From Ixodes scapularis (taxonomy: Eukaryota; Arthropoda; Arachnida; Ixodida; Ixodidae), in NCBI RefSeq assembly GCF_016920785.2, contig NW_024609846.1:121237473-121301472 (forward strand): a stretch of DNA of 64,000 bases. The letters run 5' to 3'. This document shows positions 41,611-52,600 of the stretch, in pieces (positions within the stretch are counted from its first letter, which is position 1; each line of letters starts with the position of its first letter). Position numbers and translations under genes: made by a program. The notes below the pieces were generated by a model. The model was not told the origin of the DNA, did not search any database, and was given only the letters and a program-made list of their open reading frames with translations.

Positions 41611-42169
41611 CGGCAGGCTCGTAATGAGGCTTCCAAAGGGCCAGAGAAAGTAGGTATGCTTCGTTCATCACCGGGCTGATGAAGTGGTGGAAGCTATGCG
41701 CTCGCCGTACTGACGCCTGCCTTTCATCACCTTATTCCGCTCTTAGTGCGTGGCAGTGAGCAGGAGTATGATCATGTGGTGAAAGATACATTATGGTTGG
41801 TCCAATGTTTGTGTAGCTTCCACCATACTGTCGGCTTGGGGGTGAACGTTCGTCGCGGAGCTACGAGTATTTTTAGAAGCTACATGCTCAGTCGACTGCC
41901 GGTCTCGCAATGTGATCGTGCTTTGCATATACTAGTGTGCATAGTGCAAATTACAATGAAAAAAAAAAAAAAGACTACAAGCATTACGGGAATTTTTTAA
42001 ATTATTTTATGACGACTAAATGACATTTTTACAGTTCATAGTGCGTGATCATCTCTATGAATGGGGTGTTAGATTTGATATGGCTTGTTTCTTTATGTTC
42101 TGAATGCAACACTCAAGCAGAAACAAAAACAAAAACAAAATCGGCAGAGACATTTGAACTGTTTACGTG
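41611..42169. other. Spacer downstream of RNF126-like gene
   Basis: No feature recognised. Confidence 0.5.
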
Positions 42170-42365
42170 TGGGAATGCGCAAGCATTCTTACAAGCAGTG
42201 CGCCACACCTTCCTCTTTCACACAATGCTCCGGCGGTGACATCACGCTTCCCCACTGTGCAGGCGCGGCAGACTTGCCGGTTTCACGAGGGCTTCCGTGA
42301 CGACGCATCTGCATTGCTGTGCTTTTCTTTGTGTTTTATTTCTGAGGTGCGTCCACTTTGACCTT
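42170..42365 (+). repeat. Dispersed repeat family D, copy 1
   Basis: Landmarks are GGAATGCGCAAGCATTC, TTACAAGCAGTGCG, GGCGGTGACATCACG, CGACGCATCTGC and GTGCTTTTCTTTGTGTTTTATTTC. The same landmarks occur as complements, in reverse order, at 45925-46209. Confidence 0.7.
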
Positions 42366-42529
42366 GAGCAGCCGTGCTGGCTTCCTTAACAAAACATCCG
42401 ATAAGACTCGTCACAGCCAAAACTTTACGTGCCGTTTCGCTGCTACAGACAACGCCCAGCCAATGAGATATTAGCTGCCATTTTTTTGCCAGCTTTACTG
42501 GCTTCGCTCCATGAGACTGTTAATGTTTT

Positions 42530-43613
42530 CACATTAAAATGTTCTTGCACACACCTGGGACATGTCAGCACACTTTAAAGAGCCTAGTGTAATAAACTAT
42601 TTCGCTCCTTTTAAACTACTGAGTGCAGTTACCAACAAAAATAATTAGTGCGAGGCTTCTTTTATTTTTAAATAATTAAGAATGATGAGAAAATGTAGTT
42701 TTCAAGGGGCTAACGAAGTTCCTCAAATTTTTCCTGTATATAAAATGTATATTCCAACCAAACCTAAACAGAGCCGTATATTGGGAGAGTCTGGCCAGTG
42801 GGTGGTGATGAAGGAAGATGCTGGAGAGGAGAAAAGTGAAGGAAAGGGAGGAGAGCGGTTGGAGGAGCAGGAGAGGATCGCCATTCTTACTCTTTCCGTA
42901 CAGAGCACTGTTGAAGCTATGCGTTGTTTGCTACGGGAAGACTTCTTTTTCGCCTGAATAAAACTTTACAATTGGAAGTCAAGAAAACTTTATTCGTTAG
43001 CTTTTTAACCCGCTGAGAAATAACAGTATCATTTTCGTGCCAGAGCCAGCGATATGAAGGGAAATAACCGAAATTTAGATGCCAATACCATGCCTTCCAC
43101 CAAGCGAATGAAAATGATGGCCCTCCCCCTTCTTGTGCCTCTCACTGCGCCGTGGTTTGATTGGCTCCCCGGGAAGGGAGAGTTACAACGACGAGATCGT
43201 AAGCTGGCTAAACTCTCCAATATACGGCTCTGAACCTAAATAGTTGTACTCTACATAATCTAACATATATGCATGCCAACTTTGGTAGTAATAGGGCAAT
43301 ATTAAGTACAAAGTCTTGTGCGCTGTGAAGATGCACCTAAATTGCAAAACGAAAAAAACCTGCTCGGATATTAGTGTAGCGATACTCCTTCGTAACGGGA
43401 AAAATATTTTGTTAATTTTTTGTGAGAAATTGAAGCTACAGAAGACTGACTGAGAGATGGCTAGACATACTTCTCAGCATAAATGTAATAACAAGCAACT
43501 TCGCAATTTTAAGAATCTTTGGCAGAAAAGAAGTCTCGAATTCATGCCGTACCGAGTTGGCGAAGGATCTTTGCTAAATGTTGTCGTTTTTTCAACCCAC
43601 CTCTCCCCTTGAA
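42530..43613. mobile_element. Dispersed repeat family B, copy 2 (inverted), split by a hAT-like MITE
   Basis: This is the reverse complement of the family B flanks at 31276-34630. The pogo-like insertion is absent here, and a hAT-like element lies at 42769-43232. The outer end is at TTCAAGGGG (complement, about 43613); the inner border at about 42530 is where similarity fades. Confidence 0.75.
42761..43240. mobile_element. 464-bp hAT-like MITE with 8-bp target duplication
   Basis: The ends CAGAGCCGTATATTGGGAG (from 42769) and the complement of CTCCAATATACGGCTCTG (to 43232) are inverted. AACCTAAA immediately flanks both sides (42761-42768, 43233-43240). An 8-bp duplication with CAG-type ends is characteristic of hAT elements. 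It encodes no transposase. Confidence 0.88.
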
Positions 43614-45924
43614 GGGGTACTTCGACCGTTTTTGAGCTACCCAAACAAATTGCTTTTTCTGAATACCCGCACTTTAGTCTTCACGGTATACTATTTATTG
43701 TCTCGGTATTCAAAATGGCCATTGAGAAAAACGTAAATGTAGATGAGGCCGAAACCAACATTGAATTTTCCGCGTGCTCTCCGGAGGTGCGACGTCGCAA
43801 ATGGTACAGGCTTTCAAATCGTGCCGGTAAGTACGTCGAGCATTTTTTCGTGCTTCTCGGCGAATGAGTTTCCAAGCATTTTTTTTCCCACCATCAGACG
43901 TCTTGTAATCAGTGGGGAATGTGGTTAACTGCCCGCTTTGTATTTTTGTCGTTACACTTCAGTGTTGCAAGTAGGGGCTCTCGGTTTGAGAAATGCGGTA
44001 AGAATGAAATGAACAAATTCTGTAACATTGCAATTTTTTATTTTTATTTTGTAAATAATATCTGGGGGACTGGTACAGCTGTCCAGCAGTGTGTTGAGCC
44101 AATTTTAAGGCAAATCGGCAACCATAAAAAAAAATGATTCTTAAAAAAGGGGGGAGGGGCGATTGATTGGTTTGGCAACTACGTTGTGGTTTGTCTATTT
44201 GCATATTTAGTTCTAGTTAAAAGGCTATAAAGCAGATTGGATTTGAATTTTGCTGTATGCATGTCGCATAGTGACACAAGAATGGGAAAAAAACCAGAAA
44301 TGTGACTTTCAAAAGAAATTTTGAAAATAAGAGAAAGTTCTTTTTTTCTTGCTTTGGAAATGCTTGCCAACCTTTTTGCGATATGCCCGGTTCGAACTGG
44401 TGCCGATCACGTAGCAGCACAGGGAAGTTCATGGATTGGACCTGAGCAGTGTTGCGATTGGCTCGACAGAAATCGCCGCATTCTACCAATGTCCGGAGCA
44501 CAGCACAGGCTCCAAGCTCCAACCCAGACAATGGCTGCGATGAACTTTGGCGGCACGTGCCAGGGAAACAACTCCCGAAGCCGTTTAGACTTTAGTGTTT
44601 CCTGCGACGGTGTGGAGCTAGTAAATATGAACACATTTCTTGTATATTACGAAAACCAGTAGGGTTACACCCAAGCCACGTTCATTGATGTCGAGAAATG
44701 GGAAGATTGCTTCGATACCAAGATCAGAATTTTGAGTTTGGCCAACCACTTTTTCTCGATGTGTGTTGACTGGTGCCGCAACAGCATCGCTGGTAGGCAG
44801 GCGGGCAAGCACTAAACAGCTTGTGAAACTTGGACATTCGGACTTCATTGGACTGCAAGTAAGCGACGTCCTTTGCTGGCAGTCGCTCCAGCATCAATTG
44901 GCATATTCTCGCATGGGAAAAGGAGTAGCCTTGTATCAACTGGATCATTCACCAGAATGATACAAGCAAATGTTAGTATAGAAAACATGCAGACCTCACC
45001 TTAAAAGAACACGAACACACCCAAAAAATGTTTTTCACGACGGAGCTGTTGAGGGCTAGTTTCCCCACTTTGTCCATGGACAAATCAATCTTGACACAAA
45101 ACTCCGGATGGCTACTGCCATCTATAAGCGACGGTGGCAACCAGACAACCTGCTTGCCGGTTGTCTGGTTGCCGCTCGTAGATGGCGGCAACCTTTCCAG
45201 CCTTTTCACCAGAGTGGAATGGCTGAATTTTTCTAGGTGGCATCCTTGAGGTCGTTCTAGAGGTCATCCCATCATGTACAGCTTCGCTGGTCTTCCTCCT
45301 TCACCAGAGTGGAAAGGCTGAAAGTTTTTTTTTTCTTTTGCCAGGCAATTTGGTATGGTGTTGGGACACTACTCCAATCAACATTTTGCTGCAGTCGCAT
45401 ACTTTTTGATTAAGCAAAAAAACTGAACTGCTACGAAACCGAAACATGGAGATTCATGTACGACTAGCACATCAAGGGAGAAATGTGGAGGAGAGTTGCC
45501 AGAAGTCTCGTGGGTATTGTTCCTTACCCAGATTTTTTCCGCTCCTTTGGCGTGCGAGGTAGACAACATTCTGTGCACCGTTTGTCGTGCGATTGTTTCG
45601 CATTTGTAGTCGTTTCGCTTGCTGTTCTGTGCTTGAAGGTCAATTGGCTGGTACTGCGGAACGAGTTCCAAAGTAACGATTCCATGTCTGTTGCAACGTT
45701 ACTCCGTTGTGCACCGCCATCGCGTTGTCCAGCCAGCAGTACATTGCCATATTGAGAATGACATAGTACATGTAGGTACTACCTGTAATCTGTGCAACAT
45801 TTAACATGTTCGCAGCTTTTTGGAAGGCAAAAAAATTGGGGTCCATATTTTCAAGGCAAAAGCTTTACTTGTTCTATTATGCGAAAAGGCGTTGGCGTTG
45901 TGCACAAAAGGTGGTCATAAAAAT
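43614..45924. other. Spacer between the convergent RNF126-like and FKBP genes
   Basis: It contains a hairpin at 45136-45173 (15-bp perfect stem GGCAACCAGACAACC, eight-base loop, with pairing continuing outward to about 45109-45192). An ATG-led 42-codon open stretch at 44531-44662 has a promoter-like inverted CCAAT upstream, but I do not recognise its product. No other support for a gene. Confidence 0.4.
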
Positions 45925-46209
45925 ATGTCATCAAGCACGTGCCTCAGAAATAAAACAAAGAAAAGCACAACAACGCAGATGCTTCGTCACGGAGGCTGGC
46001 AGGGGCACTCGAGGTCAAAGCGGATGCTCCTCCGAAATAAAACCCAAAGAAAAGCACAGCAACGCAGATGCTTCGTCACTGAAGCCGTCGTGGAGCCAGC
46101 AGGGTTCACTGCGCCTGCACTGTGGGGGAGTATGGTGTCACCGACGGAGTGCCATGTGAAAAAGGGAGATGTGGTGCTTTGCTTGTAGGAATGCTTTTGC
46201 ATTCCTACA
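45925..46209 (-). repeat. Dispersed repeat family D, copy 2, with internal duplication and end hairpin
   Basis: It is the complement of 42170-42365. A segment of about 105 bp is doubled: AAATAAAAC...AAGAAAAGCACA(A/G)CAACGCAGATGCTTCGTCAC occurs at about 45950 and again at 46037. The outer end forms a perfect 11-bp hairpin with a four-base loop (46184-46209). Confidence 0.75.
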
Positions 46210-46496
46210 TGTAAGCTTTAGGTGTCTTCGCTGAATTTCTTTCTAGAACTTTGTCTACCTTTAATAATGAATCTGTGCCTTATTTGGTACACTAGTTTAA
46301 ACTGCACGTGACCATAGAAAAAAATGAGCGCACCTCAGACTAGCCAATTCGGCAGGAAAGAAATTTTGAGCTGCAAGTTGTGTTCTGGGTAGTTGGGTTC
46401 TCATACGTCGTGTCCAAGTAAAAACCTCGGCGAGCATAACTTGTCAGTGCCCGAGTTCAGTCGCTCTGTTCCATGCACTGTTAAAATGAACTTGCT

Positions 46497-46502
46497 TTTA
46501 TT
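46497..46502 (-). terminator. Polyadenylation signal of the FKBP gene
   Basis: AATAAA on the minus strand, 45 bases after the FKBP stop codon. A short 3' untranslated region would end near 46475. Confidence 0.65.
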
Positions 46503-46547
46503 TGGAACGCTTCATAAAATACAACTTGGAGGGGCGTGCGGGCAGCT

Positions 46548-46675
46548 TCAGGAGACGGCCTTGAGCTCCACGTCGAAGTAGAGGGTGCTGTTGGGTGGGA
46601 TGTCTCCCATGCGGGTGCTGCCGTAGCCTTGGCCGGGTGGGATCACCAGGCGGCGCTTGCCCCCCACCCTCATGC
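46548..46675 (-). CDS. FKBP terminal exon (MRVGGKRRLVIPPGQGYG ... LKAVS)
   Basis: The minus-strand acceptor is gatgcag ending at 46676; two bases complete the Gly codon split with the previous exon; TGA is at 46550-46548. GYGSTRMGDIPPNSTLYFDVEL is the classical end of the FKBP fold. Confidence 0.94.
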
Positions 46676-49600
46676 CTGCATCATGCGGAACACCCAATCA
46701 AGAGAGGAAACGCAAGCGCAATGCATGGCACGAACCAATCAAATATCTTAAAGGAATACTGGACCGAAATTTGGAGCTAACAAAACAAGGCTGCACTCGT
46801 ACAGCGATATCTCTAACGGATGACCATATTTCTGGAAAAGAAGCGTGCGATTGACCACGGCCGACGAGACGTGAGACGTTATGATTCTCGTTCCCTTTCC
46901 TCTGTCCCCTTGAGCTAGTGAACCAAAGCGAGGAGGAGAGAAGCGAGGCAGCTTCCCCTCATTCTCAACTGTTCCAGGATTGTGCCCTTCTCTTCCAAAA
47001 ACGCAACCATCCGTTTGAGATATCGATGTAAGAGTGGTGTTTTGGAGTTCGTAGTGTCCCATTCAACGCTTCTGCGGCCTTATTTTGTGAAATCCAAATT
47101 TCAGTTCAGCATCCCTTTAAAAGGCAACTCCGCTCGATTTTGGAAATTTTGCGATAGTGGGTGATATAAACGTGAAAAGTACTTCAAAACAACCTTAGAC
47201 CGCTTGTCTCATCCAAAGCAAAATATTTTTCGTGCGATCTTGTTATTTACCATAATCGCAAACCGAAACAAACTTCGGCACAGCCGGGCAACATTGTACC
47301 CTCAAAGTCAGTTGCATACGCACCCACGTGGAATACAAGGGGTCACGTGATCTACCTGTGGTAACCCAGAAAAGACGTGGATGCGAGGGGAAGGGTGAAG
47401 AGGGAGGAGGGAGGGCGGGCCTAGCCGCGGCGGCGAACAGGCAACGCAAGCAGCGACGAAACAGGCTATGTAGGCGGCAACCCAGGCAGCTAGTTTGTTG
47501 GCACCAGTTGGCACGTATGTCAGCGAACCTCAACCCGTACAACTTTCCCTCCCCCTTGTTCTCGTTCATTTTTTTTTTGTCTGTTTCGCCTATTTGCTTG
47601 CTCAGAAGTGGAGTGCGTCCGTAGCGTCGCCTGGTAAGCTCTTCCTGGAAAAGAAAATACCAAGAAAAAAAAAACTGCGTATGCAACAGACGTCGGCCAC
47701 AACGGAAATACAATGTTGGCTGTGCCGCACGTCGCCCGCTTAATTAACGAATTTTGGTGACTTTGCGCATCTCAGTCTTTGTTGGCCGGTTTAGTGATCT
47801 TTTAGGTGGTATTACGTTATAATATTCAACATTCGGTCCCTCTAGATGATACTAAAGAAAGTCACAGTGTTTGCTAACAACTGAGAATGAAGCGGAGTTT
47901 CCCTTTAAAAGAACCGTTGTTGGAGGGAGGAAACCCATGCTGGAAGCGAGACAAAAAAAGCTCTGACAATCTCACCTTGTCAGTGAGAGTAACACTTTTT
48001 TTTTTTTTTTTGTTAGCACTGTTTGAATACAGCACACAAAAAGTTTTCTTCTTAAGGGGGGACACTAACCAGAAAAAACTATTTCTGCAAAAAAAGATGA
48101 TTTAAAAAAAAAGTCATACATATTTACATCCACCAATAACTAGAGAGTATTCCCAGAAAGTTTCATTAGTTTAAACTGCATAGTTAATTTTTTATAAATT
48201 ATTTTCGGTCCACCGTATCTAAAGGAAAGGTAGAGGTTGCAGGACTTTTAACGCATTTTTCTCCATTCCACTTTTTGGCATAAATTCCCCATTAGGAAAA
48301 CTATTGTTTTGTTATTACGTAACTTCGATTAATCTTTATGATTCTGGGGTGAAATTTTAAGGGGAAGATAGCTATGAGCTTGTATTTTTTTATTTTTGTA
48401 ATTGTTCATGCTCAAGAACTAAAATTTTGGACGAAGGATGGAAATCTAAAAAACAGTATTTGTATTTATGTGGCTTTTTTTGTCATGAAAGATGGTATAA
48501 TATAGAAATATAGCTCCATAGCTATCTGCTCTGAACTGTCCTAAACCAATATAACACATGAAAATGACAAACTTATAAGTAAGTTAAAAACTATAGCTTT
48601 CCTAAGCAGACATGCCCACTTTCATCTTTGAACATTTGCATTTTTTCTGTTGATGTTAAGAAATGTTCCCGACATCAACAAAAACAAGCCCTGTAAATGT
48701 CATTTAAATCAGATAAGTTGTTCAAACATTCACATTTTTGGATAGTGTCCCCCCTAAGATGGCAAAGAAAACGTCCACCGTTAAAATGTTTTGAAAATTA
48801 TTTTGGCGTCTATGAAGTTACTTCTGTAAAACATAACAATCAATGCTTTATTATTTTGAAGTCCCCCGTCAACACAGTGATCATGGTGGTAGCCATTTCG
48901 TTACGGAGTCGTGTGTTGCATGCCTAGGAAGTTTCGGTCCTACTTGGCACTGGGAATGTCTTATTCGGCGTGCGTGTGCTCGACCGGCTAAACTTATTAT
49001 GAAAATAGACATAGAAATAGTTGCTGCCTTTTAGAAAAAGGATACTAGAAATGAAGAACTGATTTTGTTGCGAGAATGTTACCTGGACAGTGGATGTTGG
49101 GTAGAGTGTAAAGTGATTATTTGGCAAATTAATTACCCGAGATTCAATTTTCAATATTTCCTTCAACTGGCACATTCCAATATCAGATTTGTTGTCCATC
49201 GTCAAAATATACCAGACCTGTTGTCATAATTCAGACAACTAGATTCTGCTCCATGTTGCTGTGCCCTGGCAATGTCAGGCTGCCAAGTTTCTGCCGTACC
49301 GAAACTGAAAGAGAAAGAGTGCAGAGAGCCGAGCGCTTGAGGAGACAGCAGAGTAGGATGAGCCTTTTCTATGGCTACGTGACCCTTAACGGCTCGTGGT
49401 GACCCGCTCCTTGCGTCCGCTGCGGATGCCGACATCACTTCCGGGTGAGACTTCTACCGCTGTTTTTGCGTCTTGTTTCGTTTTTCAGAGACTAAATGAA
49501 GCAAGATTGTTTTTCTGCATTGTAACAACTGCTATGGCGTATTTTGACGACGGGCAACACATTTTGGCGTATCCTTTTGTTTCTGAAACTCCTGCTGGCT

Positions 49601-52600
49601 GTTGCAGCAATTTAACGAAAATCGACAAACGTCTTGCATGTCAACCCTAACTAGAAATGGGCATGACCACTGAGTTGACATAAGAGGTCTTGCCTATAAT
49701 TGAAACTTTCAGTTATAACAAACTGATTCTTCTTCTAAAAAAAAAAAAAAAAAGAATATACATAATTTAGCATTGTCCTTCTCTACCAATTAATGTAGCA
49801 TACTACCTTTTGCAGTCAGTTGAAAGTGAGCTGTATCCCTTCACATGACACTGTCACAATAGTATTGAACAACTCTAAATGGACCATACAAATTGGGTAT
49901 GTACAGCGGTAACACCCAGGATAATGTTTTAAGACAATACAAAGTATCCTCAAGCATAGCAGTCATGAATGACGGCACACTTCCACCTAAATTTTTACAG
50001 GGCCAACGATATGCATCGAAACGTTAGCGTCTGAAAGTGGCCACTAATATATGAATAGAATGCCAAGATTTAGTTTTGTCTGTAATGTGCTAGCGTCCTA
50101 ACCCACTACCGCAAAAAACCGGGCAAGTGCCCACTCAAAATTTAAAGATAATCGGGAAAAAATAAAAATGGGGGATGGGCGCTTGTCCGGTCATCAATTT
50201 TACATATAAATGTAGTATGCGTATTTTCTCAGATCTTACCAATTTGGGAATGGGCGCTTTGTGTGGAATGGAGATGCGCGGTATTCTACAATATATACCT
50301 CGTTGGTAAACAAAAATGTGTCTTGCCCGAGCATACTAACACATGTAACAGAACACCCAGTGGCTTAGAACACAATACAATACAATTTATTGCATTCTTT
50401 GTTCTCATTTTTCAACTTAACTTCCGCACAAGCCAATAATGCTATTGTGTGGGATGCGGCAGCAGTGGTACAGGGTTAAACTAGGTAACCCATTGAGAAT
50501 GCAATTTGTACGTTCAACAAAAACACAAAAAACATTATTTTGGTCACATTTCACATTGTTGCTGCTATCTGCAGCAACAAAAGCACAGAAATGAGTATAA
50601 TACCTACATCTAGCTGCGCACGTTAACGGTTTGGTGAAACCGTGTTGGTTTCACCAACAACACGCCTGTCTCATTCAAGGTGCCGTCCCATACTCTCTTT
50701 GCTGCATAGAGTTAGTAGTACAAATAGCTCTGCTCTTGCAGAAACTTTTCCAGTTTATGATCTTAGTTAGGTCTCTCGCCAGGGATGCCTATAGACCTTT
50801 TCTGCAAGTACGCCGCTATCTTGAATTGACGTCACTTCCAGTATGGGCGAAAACAGTGTTTTGCCTTTGCCACACCAATACAAGGCATTTAGGATATAAG
50901 CGTAACCGTCAAACTTTCTCGTTTTGCCTCTCCTTTATTTTTTTACTATTTGCAGGTTGAAACGTTGCATTATTTTTTCGTCGCCCATACCGGATACGCC
51001 TATTACGCGGCTGGGGACAAGAGTACACAGAAAAGGTCTATAGTCACTGCCAGAAGCTCCTCTTTGCCCTTCCCAACTTGTCCCTGACTGTAAAAGACGG
51101 AAGAGGCTATGTCACCTTGGATGCCAGTCTCCCACCCCTTGATGACGTCTCCTTTGCCCAGCTTGAAGGAGAAGGCCTTTCCTGACCGGCAAGAGTCGAA
51201 CTCCCGGTTGTTGGCCAGCTTACCCGTGTAGTACACGTGCACCTGTCGGAATGTCAGTTGCGATGGATCACTACGGGAAAAACTTGGCCCAAGCTTGCGT
51301 CTGGCACTCGTGCAAGATTTTGCTCGTACGTACAGCTTTTATCGCGGATTGCTGCGGGTATATAATAGGAGTTTATGGACAAAGCCTGCATGTGTACTTT
51401 CATCCGGGGCCAATTGCTGCCATTTATGGGGGAATGACGGCAAAGGTAAAAAAAATCGTCCAAACTGCTAAGTGAAAAAAAAAAAAAAAGAAAAAAAAAG
51501 ACCCGTGCAAGAACGCTGAGCACGACAACCACATTCTTAGGATTCTAGCACAAAGCCTAACAGTGGCGGAAGCAAGCTTCAGCCTTTTCTAGCAGGTCTG
51601 GAAGCAGCAGGAATGCCCCTCTGGAGCAGTTTTGAAGCAGTAAAAGTTCTGCTTTGGAGCAGCTCAGGAGCAACAAAAGTCGAGTTTTGTAGCAGTATAA
51701 AAAGCAAATCTTGGAGCTGGTTGCCCAGGTCAAACTTGGGCTGTAAGAGCAGATGTGTTTTTCTAAATACAAAAATATCACAACAAAAAAGCATCTCCAT
51801 GCGACGTTCCAGAACCATTTCCAAACATACTGTTTTCTTAAATATATGCCAGCCCACAGCATAAAAAGCAAACAGCATACTAATTGCAGTTTATCTAAAT
51901 GGCAGTTATTGAGAACTGTCCTGGTAGCAGGTGGGTTCCTCTTATAGATTTACAATAGAAGCCACAGTCAACAAAAGAAGCACAACTTGAGCCTCATGAA
52001 AACAAAATGTTGCACTTATTTAACAATTCAAATCACAAGTGTAATACGGTTCTTGTTCCGTATTACACTATATTGTATTTGTTGTTACGGGAAAATTCTT
52101 ATCTTGTACCAAAGACCTGTACGTGTTCATTATATATTTCTAATTCACCCTGTAAGAGCCCTGCATGGGCTGACAGTATTAATAAATGAATGAATGAAAT
52201 GTATGAAGTTCCATAAGTAGAAAACAAAACCATTTCAAGATGCAATAGTATGGTATGGAATAAAGCCCAACACTTAGTGGGTGCGTTAAGTCGGCGCTCA
52301 TTTACTCCTACTCCGACGCTCAGAGTTTCATACTCCGAGCGCAGCAACTAAACGACGCATAGCGTACAGGAGCACAACAGACCGAGGCTGCGTACCACAC
52401 CTACTCGAATGGATCCGAGTTACCCTGGCAGATTGTGTCACGTGACAATAAAAATAGAGGAACGCTGGACGCGGGTAGGTTTTCAATAACCTTTTTTACC
52501 CTAGAGTTAGATCGAGCAAGTTTTGGAACACGGCCAGAAACCATCGACGAGCCACACGAGCTCCTTCTGACCGTGGATACAGGTGGCAGAAGCCAAAAAT

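Noticed and set aside
51600..51730. Coding repeat suggested by recurring GAGCAG words
   Set aside because: The frame is broken, spacing is irregular and the segment is inside an FKBP intron; it is a degenerate low-complexity repeat.
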